NCBI GenBank assembly: GCA_030762935.1
Contig: CM060900.1
Location: 373,382,632-373,446,631, forward strand
Origin: Hymenopus coronatus
Taxonomy: Eukaryota; Arthropoda; Insecta; Mantodea; Hymenopodidae
DNA: 64,000 nucleotides
Direction of reading: 5' to 3'
The translations under genes were made by a program, and so were the position numbers. Under the pieces are notes generated by a model. It had not been told where the DNA came from. It saw nothing but the letters and a program-made list of their open reading frames with translations, and ran no database searches. Positions 22,990 through 34,460 of this stretch are shown piece by piece (the stretch's first letter is position 1; every line of letters starts with the position of its first letter).

Positions 22990-23216
22990 ATAAATAAAGA
23001 CAAAAAAAAATACAGTTCCGGAGACTTGTCAGGACTCCGGTGCTGTATTCCTTTTTTCTCCATTTTTTCCAGTTTCCTATATTTCCTTAGTAGACCTTAT
23101 TATTTTTAACGTTTTCCTTTTACATATACATACACAAACATAGACACATTTACAAACACAGAAACACCCATGCCCAAAGCGGGACTCGAATCCACGATCC
23201 TATGCACCATCCATTG
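22990..23216 (-). repeat. SINE, family D, copy 2, 5'-truncated
   Basis: Shares with copy 1 the B-box part (TGGATTCGAGTCCCGC, TTTGGGCATGGGTGTT) and the body hairpin (CCGGAGTCCTGACAAGTCTC). It has its own A-rich tail at 22998-23011. The A-box part of the head is missing. The two D copies lie in the same orientation, one after the other. Confidence 0.65.
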
Positions 23217-23317
23217 GTGCTCCATCTTCATTCCATGCATTATCAGTGCCATCGCCTGCGGTGCCATGTGTAGTAAAGGTGGGCGTTAAACAGTATAGAA
23301 AACCTATTTAAGCATGC

Positions 23318-25360
23318 TCATTTGTGATAGCTGCACAGAAAATGTTCACTCTTTTGAAATTTTACTCGATTTAAAGTGGAAAATGACTGTTCAATAGAAG
23401 CTGCAGTTGCTAGTATAGTTAGAATTAGACAAGCTAATTTGTAAACTTCAGGCACAGTCCACACCAGATCTCTTACATTCATCATTTTCACTATTTCACC
23501 TACTGACTTTCCTTCAAAACCTTCAGCAGAGTACACAACACTAAGTTCATTTTTCCGATGTACCAAATCAAAATTTGAGCCATAGGTGTCCAACAATTTT
23601 GAGCAATAGTAATCAGGAAAGATGTTCTGTAATTTTTAAATTATGAGGAATCAGGCAGAGCAAAGAAATTAAAACTTTCGTAGTTGGAAAACCTATTTTC
23701 TATTTGATAGAATATCCTCCTGAACATAACTTCAGTAACTTTACTTGGTTCATTCTTTTGTGCATGTTCATTTATCATTTCAGTAGAAATGTTTCGCCAA
23801 ATATTTTGGAACGCTTCTCTTCTTAGCTCTTCTAAAGTGTTTTTTTTTTGTCTGGATTACCTTTGCAGGGAAATATGCAATATCCATAGACTTGCCTTGT
23901 AATATGTTGAAGAGAACGTATAGTATGAACAAATATTGCCGAAAACGTTTTGAGGAGGAAGAGAGTATCTAATTGCCAAAAAATAAAGAAAACCTTGTGC
24001 ATTAACCAATGTATCAGGTTTTCAATCAACATTGTTTTCTGGTTCAGTTATGAATTCAAAGAATAAAATCAGGTTATCTCATTGCTCTTGTACAGTGTTG
24101 ACAAGGCGTGAATTGAAGTTCCAGTGTGTTGGAGCCGCTTTTGGTAACTTTTTATTCATAAAAGCAGGCAAAGTTTCCATTCTTTTAGTGGAATGAGAAA
24201 AGAAATTAAAATACCCTGATAGAATTAAAAAAAAAAAAATCTGCACTTATAGACATATCGTAATACATTCTGCCTGTTGCAGAACCAAATTCAGGATATG
24301 ACAGTAACAGCGAACAAATAATGCCCCTGAGGAGGAAATGCCACTTTTACTTTAGATTGCAGATCACCTAATTGACCAGACATTATGGCCGCACCATCAC
24401 ATGTCTGAGCGACAAGTTTCTTACAAAAATTAAATTCTCTAACTGTTATAAGTACATGGTTGTAAAGTGCCTCAGCAGATCTGTCTGCACTGACATCTAT
24501 AAAGCCCATGAACCTTTCTTTAACTTTCCCCAATTTGTCCACATAGCGTAAAATGGTAGTAGAGAGTTGGGATCTGTTCACTATGTCTGAGCCCGTGTCT
24601 AGAAGAATGTCCAAAAAATTAGCGGATGCAAGTTCTTTTGTTATACAGTTAATCAAAACACCCCTATCAGCTTTGATTAAATATTATGAATGGATGACAA
24701 AGTGTCCTGGAAAATTGTAGCATTTTTTTAAACGATCATTTAAAAGTTGATCATATGTACTGAGTAAATACAGTGTTTCTGTATAACTGCCTCAACTAAA
24801 GAAACTTTCTGACTTGTCGTGTCCTCTAAAAGCTAATTCCTGGTTCCCTAAGTGACAAACATCAATGAGTCTGTTCAATATTTCTCAGTTCTTTGTCACC
24901 ATTTCATTATACTTTGACATTTGTAATGATTTCTGAGCATTTAGCTGCAGGTCTACTTGCATATTGCCAAAATTACAAAGAGTGAATGCACAAAATGTGT
25001 AATTTTTTGTTTTTTCATGCTTAGTTAATGAACTTGTTTGAGAAACTATATTGTCGAATCCTTCTTAAGACCACGTGGTACTGCTTTTGTCATTACTAAA
25101 AAGAAGATGGCCAACAATAGAGTTTGTATAATTTGGGGCAACCAATAATTGCTAATGCAGAAATGTCTGTTATACTCTTGTTTTCTGTCTTGACATTTTA
25201 CAATCAGACCTGGGATTTCAGGAGTGGGCGTACCATTGCTTTTTATTTTAAGTTTTTCAGAAAATTCAAAATTACAAAATCCAGTCTTTAACACATGTTC
25301 TACTGCACAGTCATAAGGACCACTAGCTTCAGTAACACTTACATTCTGTTTATCTTGCAT
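23318..25360 (-). pseudogene. hAT transposase (TTF-type/ZMYM1-like), decayed
   Basis: Read leftwards from 25360: the TTF-like zinc-finger region (GTPTPEIPGLIVKCQ, YNRHFCISNYWL, then LLFSNDKSS in a shifted frame) is followed near 24850 by EILNRLIDVCHLGNQELAFR. At 24291-24656 comes the RNase-H-like core (DILLDTGSDIVNRSQLSTTI, LRYVDKLGKVKERFMGFIDV, AQTCDGAAIMSGQ). At 23318-23596 is the dimerisation domain (VWTVPEVYKLACLILTI, AASIEQSFSTLNRVK). The first catalytic aspartate (DTGSD) and the CDGAAIMSG motif survive. Frameshifts and stops are numerous. No terminal repeats or target duplication were identified. Confidence 0.85.
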
Positions 25361-26661
25361 GTTTATTAAGAGTAATTTTGAACACTCTCAAGTTTAGTAC
25401 ACTAGCAGTGTATGCGGTATATAGGAGAATTTGCCACTGCTTTTAACTACTTTTGCTTTACACCTCTTACAAAATTTATCCAAAACACTAATCGAGCCAC
25501 CCGCCATTGAATTATGTGGAGTGGAGAACAAATATGTCTGCTCTGTCCAATATCCAACATCCCAAAGGTACAATGCATTCAAATAGGGAAGATGTTGGAA
25601 GATAAAGTATTTTTAATGAAATTTCATCCTTAAGTTAACAGAAAATGATACTGCATTGTGATGTTATGCGATTTTGAACAAAACAAAAGTATATTTCAGA
25701 GGCCGTTTTCCAAGGCTTTTGAAAACACTGTAGATGTGAGTGACTGAGCTGTGACGTCACTATCTAGCATAATGTGAAGTCATAATATATGCTTACATTG
25801 ATAGTGGATGTATTGTCTGGCCATGAGAAGGCGAGCAAAAGGAATGTGCTGCATTAACTTTTTCTGCCTTGGTGATAAATTTTTGCATACTCTTACTCAT
25901 AAACATTATTGTCAGATAGTTTGCACACTAATGAGTACTACCTGAAAAATTGTAATTATAGGCACCACACCAGCTGTTAGATGTGCTAGTCTGGCCAACT
26001 CACATGCATACATGTCGTAGTAAACAGATTGACAATGTGAGCAACTGAAACTCATCCAGCCATTTTACATGATGTGACAGAATATCAGCTTATCTTTTTA
26101 ATATTGTTTCCAAAAAATGACAGATGAAGTTTTAAAAAACCATGGGTGAATAATCTGCCATATTTGGATACATTAATGGAGCATTGTTTTCTACAGAAAT
26201 AATGACTTTTGTGGCTGCTGAAATTTGTGGATCAAAAGTGTATTGTTAAATAGCATACACCTCTATTATGCAAGTTTGCTCAGTTGCAAAAAGACTAATG
26301 CTTTATTAAAAAACTAAGATGTGTTCTTGATTATATTTCAGAACCTAATAGTGAAGCATGATAAATATATTTCTTATTTGCAGCAAACATTAGGTTTACC
26401 AATATTTGCATTAGATTAGTTGATTTGTGGGGATTATGAGAAAGGCTGAAAATAGCTGCAATTTCTTGATATTTCTACATAAATGCATTGCTTAAATATA
26501 CATAATTCTGTTGAAGGATAATATGAAGTAAAGTGAAAATAAATTATTAAGGTTTTATTTCTTTTACATGAAGATGATGATACTGATAATGGGAAATGTT
26601 AATTGCTTAGCATAGAACTATCAGATGTTTTGGTTTGTATGGTTTACCTACAATTTCTTAA
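25361..26661. other. Unassigned intergenic DNA
   Basis: May contain the unrecognised 5' part of the decayed hAT. A 62-codon minus-strand frame at 25394-25582 (with CKRCKAKVV) is not clearly part of it. Nothing else is seen up to the outer piggyBac end. Confidence 0.3.
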
Positions 26662-27718
26662 CCCTTAACTGGTGACATGACATATCTCAAACCTAGCTGA
26701 TGTTATGAATTAGTGCCTATTGATCAGTAAGCATCGCTATCCAGTGATGTTTATAGTACCTTCCTATCTTAGTTTAGCAACCATTCCACCAACACTTGCA
26801 TCAACTTCCATTTTGCTGTTAATGGGTTACGAAAACACAAAGTTTCCAAGGCATCTCTGAGATGTAACGTCACTGTTTGCATGACTTTTTCATCAGTCCC
26901 TGTTTTAAAAGTTAGCACTGTTTACAATGACATATGGTGTCGGAACTTTACACTTCTCAGACTAAACTACCCTGATTTCATTTCCAAACTTTTGAATGAC
27001 CAAATAGAGGTATCAATGGAGAGCGAGCTTGTAATAATCAACAGTGAACATGATACAACCATAGAAACTTAAATTGTATATCTAATGAAGAAAATAAAAA
27101 TAACAGCATAGAAGAAACTGTTATAGACGAGGAGAAATCTGGCATACCTAAGTAAAGACAAAAGCTCTAAGACTCCTATAATTATATATTTTCTCCTAAA
27201 ATGGCTCTGCTAATCATACAGTGGAAAAATGTTAAATAAGTAAAGTGCAAGAGAAATATCATCTTAAAGACCATCCTGAAATCTAAGATGTTATTCAACT
27301 TGCTATTGAGACATGAAAAATTTGTTGATTCAGTATCAAACAGAATATATTCTTATGGCTGTACAGAGGCAACATATCAGTGTGCATCAGAAATCCATGT
27401 GTAAATTTGTTTTAGATGATTAGTTTCATGTAGATAATATGCACCTCATGAGAGGGAGAAAAAACTGATACTTAGCCTTTTGCAAAAACTTATATAATAT
27501 AACATAAGCTTGCATGGATTTATATTTTTGCAATCAGTGTTACTAAATCACAAAACAGTACACTTTTACATCTAAGACAATGTAGGGTGTGAGTTTAAAC
27601 AAACAAATGATATGATGTGCTTCTTTTTTATCATAGGTGCATTAAAATGTCATGTGCTACTCAATTTTTAAAACTTATACAAGTTGTTAACAACATAATA
27701 TGTCAAATTGTTGCTTAA

Positions 27719-29918
27719 CCTCTTAACATAAAACCACGAGTATACTCGTTTTTTCAAATTTGACAAAATAAGAGAGCGCCAAGTATGCTTGGGCTTATCA
27801 TTTCTGACCGGCATACATTTTAAAAGGTCTAAGTTACTCGTTCTATCTCATGTTTTGGCACTTCTTTGATATTTTCATAGATATCGCTATGGTCTGTTGC
27901 TTTGAAATGTATACTTCTGCCAAGAGATGTCTCTGAATCATGCAGTTATTCCAGCTCTGTGATACTAGCAGCCAGTGTTATAATCTGTTCTCGCAGTTTC
28001 TTGTGGCATTTCCTCATGCTTTATAAAAATGGAGAGTGAAGATGAGTTTGATATTGAATTTAGTGGGTCTGAGAGTTCAGAAGAAGAAGGTGATGAATCA
28101 ACTTCGCCTGAGTGTGATATTGCGAATGCCAGAGTGTGGTGCGAAGTGGATTCATCTAGGACACTGTCACCTGCTCCACCATGGTTTTCTTTTACAGTAA
28201 ACCTGAAATTAATTTTCAACCCTGTACTGATGATGTCTTGAATTACTTTAGACAATTCATTGACGATGAATTCATGCAAATTTTGGTTACCGAGACCAAC
28301 AGATATGCAACACAAACAAACGTTACAGCATGGAAGGAAACAACCATCGATGGAATGTACATATTTGTTGCTGTAATACTGTTACAAAACATTGTCAAAA
28401 AAACCAACATACCAGATGTACTGGACTAAAAGAGCTACATTAGCCACACCAATATTTAGAGAGGTTCTACCATTCCAGAGGTTTGTCAGTTTGAAAAAGC
28501 ATTTACATTTTTCCAACAATGCAACCTATAATGTAGAAAGTCATCCACAACCCAAACTAAATAAGGTATGGCCTATTGTGAGCTACCTGTTGGCTAAATT
28601 TAGAAGAAGCTGCATTCCAGAGAGAGATGTCACCATTGATGAAAGCCTGATATTGTTTAAGGGCGACTGGGATGGATCCAGTATTTGCCACTGAAGAGAG
28701 CTAGGTTTGGCATCAAAACATTCATGTTGTGTGAGTCAGTGACTGGATATGTTTGGTCCCTAATAATTTACATAGGCAAGGGCACTAAATTTGATGAAGA
28801 ATATAAATATCTGCCAATGTCATCACAAATTGTAATGACGCTAAAGCAACCCTTGCTAAACATGGAATACTGCTTGATTATAGATAATTATTATAGCTCT
28901 CCCCAGCTTGCTGACCTTCTGCTGACCAAAAGAATCAATATGTATGACACTGTGCATCCAACAAGGAAAGAAATGCCGCTTTCTTTCCGGACCAAGAAAC
29001 TAAAGAAAGGGGAGGTTGCAGCATTTCAGCGAGGTAAACTAACTGCACTGAAATGGAAAGATAAGATAGACGTCTGTTTGCTGTCCACTATCCACAATGC
29101 AGAAATGCAGACACGGAAAGTAAGAAACAAAGAAATTGTCAAACCAGCAGCTTTATTTGCTTATAATGACATAATGGGAGGTGTGGATAAAGTAGACCAG
29201 CACATCACAAATAATCCATTGCCATGCAAGAGGGGTAAGTACTACAATAAGATATTTTTTCATCTTTTGGAATTGGCAGAATGGAATGCCTTTATCCTGT
29301 ATAAAAACCATGGAGCAAAGCACAGTGACCTAGAATTTCGCATGACTGTTGCTGAGCAGCTCATTGAAATACATCAGAGGGAGCAATTAACACCAAAAGC
29401 AGCGGGCCGTCAATCACCAAAGGCAACCCCAACTGGACTTGTTGCATGTCATTTTCCATCAGCGATTCCTCCGATCGAGAAGAAGCAGAATCCAACAAGA
29501 ACATGTAGGATGTGCAGTAGTGTGTGTAATGCCAAAGAAAAGAAGGCACGGAAGGAATCTAGATACATGTGTAAAGATGTGGAGTAGCTTTATGTATTGT
29601 TCCTTACTTCAGGGTATACCACACAGCCGCAAACATATAAATAATGACTCTAATTCGGGTTGCTGTTCATTTTTTAGTGCTTCAATGCCCAAATTCACTT
29701 TTGTTAATGTAATTTCAAAAAGAAAAAGGGGATAAGCAAATCACGGGTATATCTGTGATTTTAAACTACAGGATATTCAGCAATGAAAATTTCCATTGTT
29801 GAGCACACAATTTTAAGGTTACTGTCATTATTGTACTGAACTGAATATTTCATTTTGTCAATAAAAATTAGGTGAAAAAAGAACCATCATATTGTATATG
29901 AATACATATGTTAAGAGG
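27719..29918 (+). mobile_element. Inner piggyBac element
   Basis: Flanked by TTAA (27715-27718 and 29919-29922), with a perfect 12-bp terminal inverted repeat CCTCTTAACATA at both ends. Size is 2200 bp. The left subterminal region carries a perfect 12-bp palindrome, CGAGTATACTCG, and the right one a related CACGGGTATATCTGTG. It carries the piggyBac transposase pseudogene and sits within the outer element. Confidence 0.93.
28029..29639 (+). pseudogene. piggyBac transposase with four frameshifts
   Basis: Similar to PGBD3/PGBD4-type transposases. An acidic, serine-rich N-terminus starts at ATG 28029. The DDE domain follows: the first aspartate in VTIDESLILFKG (28632-28665), then KRARFGIKTFMLCESVTGYV, the second in IIDNYYSS (near 28880), and the third region in GGVDKVDQ (near 29180). 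The C-terminus is a cysteine-rich domain (CRMCSSVCN, then CKD and, in another frame, GVALCIVPYFRVYHT to a stop at 29637-29639). The reading alternates between two phases with breaks near 28196, 28396-28402 (an A7 run), 28662 and 29579, each a single-base indel. There are no internal nonsense codons in the correct phase. All three catalytic aspartate motifs are visible, but the gene cannot be translated as one chain. Confidence 0.92.
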
Positions 29919-30033
29919 TTAAAGAGTACTTCTTCAAATAAAATAGCATGAACTCAAAAATATATATGCTGCATTTTTATAGGGCATACACACCATACAT
30001 CTCTGAGACATCATGTCACCAGTGAAGGGTTAA

Positions 30034-32351
30034 TTTGCCAGTGAAAAATAGGTTATGTTTCGATAATATTGTGTTGATTACTGCCTATGCTTACTTACCA
30101 AAGATAACTGAAACATTACTCCATTAGTGCAGTGCATTTATTTTAAGTAGCACTTACTTTGGTTCTGAAAAATCCCTACATTGTCTGCAAAACTTCTGTG
30201 ATGACAAAAAAATTAAAAAAAAAAAGTAAATAAACCAATACTTATCACAATCTGTAGTAGCCTTTCTGGTTCAACACTGGTTGGAATTTATGGCAATTCC
30301 CCCCCCCCCCCAAAAAAAAAGTTCTACTAAATATGCTACACAAAAGCTGCATTTATTTACACTATACACTTAAAATGTAAGTAAAACAAAATATGGTGTG
30401 TCTTTTCACCTTAACACATGTTTAATTCTTTCTGCTAGTAGTGGCAACTTAGAACAGTGATTACAGACCAATAAGGATGCCTCAAGTGACCTCCATTCAG
30501 ATTAAAATGTAAATTTAATTATATTTACAGTTATTATCTATACTCATTTTTTTTATTATATGTGAGATTTTTAGCAGAATACCTCTTATATGAGTATAAT
30601 TATATTTTTGTCTATGTTTCCAATTGTATTAAACCAGGCATCACTAGCTTGCCTGATTTTGTGCTAGAGCAAGCAACCTTGCTCTGTGCATGCAGTGGGT
30701 AAACCTCTTGCTACAGGAAAATGTGGTTTGATTGTTAACCAAGTTTCCTGCATATGCTCCTGCCATGCCATTGTTTATTAAAGAATGTATATTGACATTA
30801 TATAATTTGTATTTATATGAACTAATATTACATATGCAAAGGAAATGTAGATACATTTCAGTACATGTAGATGCACTTGACTATACCTTTTGCAAGGCTG
30901 AATTTAATCAAGCAGAGCTGTTATAAGTGCCATTATGCAATAAGTTACCTAACGATGTTATATTACTGAAAATTGATTTATTTAAAAGGTAAGTGAAGTA
31001 TTTCTTTGCTTCATTCGCTGATCCAGCAGTCTGCCCCGGCAGGCCTCCTGAAAGCTCCTCTGAATAAAGCACTGCTGCAGCACTTGGCCTGCTGAATGCA
31101 CCCATAGTGTGGTTTGTCCAGAGGTGTGCATTCAGGGGAAGCAACCAAATCACTGCTTCGGCAACAACTGCAGTGTGAGAATTGAACTGAAGGTTAGCAT
31201 ACTAACATGACCAAACGACATGGAGACAGACAATACCAGATTTATTAATAATATATGTCATTATAATCACATAATTATTCAATAATATCTGCATAAAGTA
31301 TAACAATTCTCCCAAACATGTAGATGTAATACGTTACATTACCAACAACGATTGTGAGCCAGCTGAAGCAATTTCCCTGCAGCTTCAACTAAGCAGCAAA
31401 AGACTTGTGCACATACCTCTGAAGGTCAAGGGTCATATGCATGTTTCACTGCCCCAAAGAAGCCAGCTTGAGAAAGGAGTTAACAGTAAGTAATTGTGTA
31501 ATGTAGAGTATAAGTCTAGGTAAATGGATATGAGAAATTTGGTAATCAGTAGCTGAACATGTACTGTCTGTTGATCATCTAAAATCGTCAAGCTGCTTTT
31601 AGAGAAAGTGAAATCAAAATTGCATTTAACGACCAGCTTAAAATGAAATATACATAAACAAAAAACAGGGTTATCTCTAAAATACTAATTGATGCAGTAA
31701 GCATTGACCTTTTGACATGGTCAAGCAACAAATTCTATTAATCAAGGCAATTGTGTGGAACTGTTGAAGTACACTGCAGAGTAGCACAGTACCTGCTTAG
31801 AAACATCTACTGTGTTTAAAGCGATGGTTTTACCAACTATAAAACATGATATTGTTGATATTACTTTTGTTCAACTCAATGGAATTACTTGTCAAACTTG
31901 GTAAAACACTGTGAGCAGAAAAATCATTCAAGTTTGTAACATGTTTAGTGCTATGTTAGAATACCTGAAGAAATTGATCCAGATATTTTAATACCATTTC
32001 AAATTTGTTCTTCTCTTAAACATATTCAGAAAAATATTCATTTTCATCAATGTGTTGTATAACATACTTCAAAACAAATATCAATAGAACATAAAAAAAA
32101 AACTCGCCGCTCAATAGCTGCATTGCATAATGACAGATTTTTCAATAAACTATGTTTTAATTAGAAGTATCTTCAGAGAGGAAAATATCAAATATAAACT
32201 TCTCTATTCTAAAGTGTTGGATAATGTTAATAACTGTTTGGATGTAAGGTTTTAAGATTATTCTAAATTGAGAACTTTAACTTATTCTCACATGAAAACT
32301 ATGTATTAGTTCCCCAAAACCAGCTTTCAAAGTTTCTTATATACGTATAGA
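30034..32351. other. Unassigned intergenic DNA
   Basis: Includes a poly-C/poly-A tract at 30300-30320. The stretch 31880-32280 has a faint resemblance to a decayed LINE C-terminus, but no motif is firm. No gene is called. Confidence 0.3.
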
Positions 32352-32535
32352 AAGGCTGCGCCTCTCACCAAGGTGGCCTGCGTTTGATCCCAGGCAACCG
32401 CATGTGGGATTTGTGGTGGACAAAGCAGCACAGGGGCAGTTTCCCCCTGCCATCTCCATTCCATGAATCATCAGTGTCATCACTTGCAGTGCCATGTGTA
32501 GTAAGAGCAAGCATTAAACACCATAAAAAGAAATA
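32352..32535 (+). repeat. SINE, family C, uninterrupted copy
   Basis: GCGCCTCTCACCAAGGTGGCC, then GTTTGATCCCAGGCAACCGC, 'atgtgggatttgtggtgga', 'tttccccctgccatctcc', 'attccatgaatcatcagtg', 'gtgccatgtgtagtaagagc', ending 'cattaaacaccataaaaag'. It serves as reference for the split copy at 22621. Confidence 0.8.
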
Positions 32536-32599
32536 TACATATGGAAAGTACTTCAATACCATTTGATTGGGAAAAAAACTGACTGTGGTGTACAGTACG

Positions 32600-32885
32600 A
32601 GAGTTTAGAAAGAAAACTGTGAAAGAGCTTCAACTACTGAGCACCAATTCAATGCTAAAACAAAATTTTCCGCAGTTTAAAATGTTAGGTATAATTCTGT
32701 TTACAATTCTTGGGAGTGTATTTTCTGTAGAAAGTTTGCTTTCAGTGTTGAAGAGAATCAAAAGTTGCTTGGAATTCTACTGGAGACAAGAGAGACTTTC
32801 TCATTTTGTAATCATCTCAACTGAAGCTCACTTACTAAGAGAAGTAAGAAAAAGGAACGTTCAAAAGAAACAGGAAGTTAATTAG
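32600..32885 (+). pseudogene. hAT dimerisation-domain fragment
   Basis: The frame to the stop at 32885 contains QFKMLGIILFTILGSVFSVE, SLLSVLKRIKSCLEF and RQERLSHFVIISTEAHLL. This is the C-terminal hAT dimerisation region (xVSVExSFSxLKRIKxYLR, then QERLSxLxxLSIE). Only about 85 residues remain. Nothing recognisable precedes it, so it is a truncated relic. Confidence 0.8.
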
Positions 32886-33554
32886 TTTGCTTCCCAGAAG
32901 AGATGGATGGGTTTTCAATTCCCTTTACCTTACAGAAGTCATTACCAATCAAGTCAAAAGAGAATTTAAATCCAGGAATTAGCTATTTTCTGTTAACTTT
33001 TACCTAAGGTAACTTTATGAAGTATAGCATATCAGTAACTATTCCAGTTGCAATTTTTATCTTTGATATGAATACCTTTAATTTAAACTGCTATAAGTTG
33101 TGCTTTTATCCTTAATGTTTATTCCTTTGATTTGTACTATTGCTGTTTGTGATTTTTATCACGGCAACCCTGTTCTTTGATTTATTATTGTTTACTTAAA
33201 AATTAATATTCATAACTTTGGCTGTCTGAATGGTCACCACACACGACTGTGTTAGGGTTTTTATGGGAGTATTTTGACCAATGCAATGAAAAGTTGTAGT
33301 ATGATAGTTCATCAAGATATGCACATTAATTGAATATTAATTTTCTATATGGAAATGGCTGATAAAATTAGTGGAAAAGGATTGTTTTAATACATATATT
33401 TCAGGGCAAAATCCCTCTGGGTCTTTCTTTGAATTTTGACACAGGAGTACAAATACAGGTTTTCAAAATCAGGGTGAAGAATCTCTCTTATTGCCTCTAA
33501 AGATCTGGCAAGTACATGGCATATTCAGGATCTTGTCTAAAATTGTGCTGTTTT
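32886..33554. other. Unassigned intergenic DNA
   Basis: No recognised feature. Confidence 0.3.
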
Positions 33555-33630
33555 ATTTATTCAGGGGTCTTAAATGTATTTCTGATGAAATATTGACATA
33601 AATTTTTGAGTGGAATAGGTAGTAAGCTCT
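33555..33630 (+). repeat. Dispersed repeat DR, copy 6, end only
   Basis: Matches only the last part of the family: 'ggggtcttaaatgtatttct', 'gatgaaatattgacata', 'aatttttgagtggaat'. Sequence to its left back to about 33430 may be a more diverged continuation. Confidence 0.55.
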
Positions 33631-33869
33631 CTTCCTACTGGTAGGTGGTAGAGAAAATAATATTTTCCTCTTCAATTTTAGACAACAGAGCTACAAGTTT
33701 TCTTCATATCCAATGATCTGTAGTAGATTATTTACTGCTATCTGACTCAAAGCATTGCCTTTCTTTTTAGCTGGTATTTGCTGTATGCATGACTGTGGTT
33801 TTGGTGAGAGGTTACTAACAATTCCAATTTCTTGTTTATATGACATGGCTAAGGAATCAGACAGCCATC

Positions 33870-34460
33870 ATTGTCGCCATCATCATCTTTCATGATTTAA
33901 GCCTTTTGACTTGTTCCAATTTCTTCATTTAAACTGTTCCATCCATCTCCTTTTAGGTCTGCTGATGTTTTGTTGACCTTTTAGTGTATATTTTAAAGCC
34001 AACTTTGTGTAGTAGTATTCATTCATCCTATCCACATGTTGTTCCCAATTGTTTTGATTTTCTCTGATTCTTTCTAATAGATTGAACATTTTTAATTCTC
34101 TAAGTATGTCTTCACTCCTCCTCCTGTCTTTTAGTGTACATCTGCTAGAGTCTTAGAAAGCGCATCTCTGCAGCTTCTATCTTTCTTTCCATTTGTTTGG
34201 TGATTGTACAATATTCAGATCCATACATTAACACAGGAACAGTCTTCAGTTTGTAAAATATTATTTTTGTCACTTTCCTTGTGTAAATTAAATTTTGTTT
34301 GATGGTACCACATATCTGGGTAAATTTATTTATTTTGCTTATTATGTCATCATTTTTTAAGTATAAGACACTGCAGCCTAAATAATTAAAACATTGTTCT
34401 AGTATTCGCTCTGGTATTACTATTTTTGCTCTTACTGTTTGCAGTCTTCTAAAAGCCATT
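33870..34460 (-). pseudogene. Non-LTR retrotransposon C-terminal fragment
   Basis: Read leftwards from 34459: FNYLGCSVLYLKNDDIISKI, NKFTQICGTIKQNL, KTVPVLMYGSEYCTITKQME and KIEAAEMRFLRL. Downstream are DRRRSEDILRELKMFNLLE, RIRENQNNWEQHVDRMN and KRRWMEQF. These are the thumb and C-terminal motifs of insect LINEs whose reverse transcriptase ends xxAAEMRFLRxVxG. The catalytic core is absent. Confidence 0.82.

Larger units (their letters stand above)
22621..23290 (+). repeat. SINE, family C, split by two other SINEs
   Basis: The 5' half (22621-about 22749) reads GCCTCTCACCAAGG, CCCGGGTTCGATCCCAGGCA, 'aggatttgtggtggacca', 'gcgcaggggcgg'. The 3' half resumes at about 23217 with 'catcttcattccatgcatta' and 'gtgccatgtgtagtaaagg', ending 'cgttaaacagtatagaaa'. 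The uninterrupted copy at 32352 shows the two halves belong together. The material between is two family D SINEs. Confidence 0.75.
26662..30029. mobile_element. Outer piggyBac-type element
   Basis: Flanked by TTAA on both sides (26658-26661 and 30030-30033). The left end CCCTTAACTGGTGACATGA matches the reverse complement of the right end CCCTTCACTGGTGACATGA at 18 of 19 bases. A subterminal motif, CATCTCTGAGA..GTCAC, occurs near 26853 and again near 29998. TTAA duplication and a CCC start are hallmarks of piggyBac. The left segment (26662-27718) and the short right segment (29919-30029) show no recognisable transposase, so it may be non-autonomous or too decayed. It is interrupted by the inner element. 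Confidence 0.8.

Noticed and set aside
25394..25582. 62-codon minus-strand frame with CKRCKAKVV as a zinc-finger gene
   Set aside because: Too short, with a single CxxC pair. It could not be joined to the decayed hAT with confidence.
28181..28200. TTTTCTTTTACAG as a splice acceptor in the piggyBac gene
   Set aside because: The conserved reading continues across it with a one-base phase change, and no intron-sized gap is present, so a frameshift explains it better.
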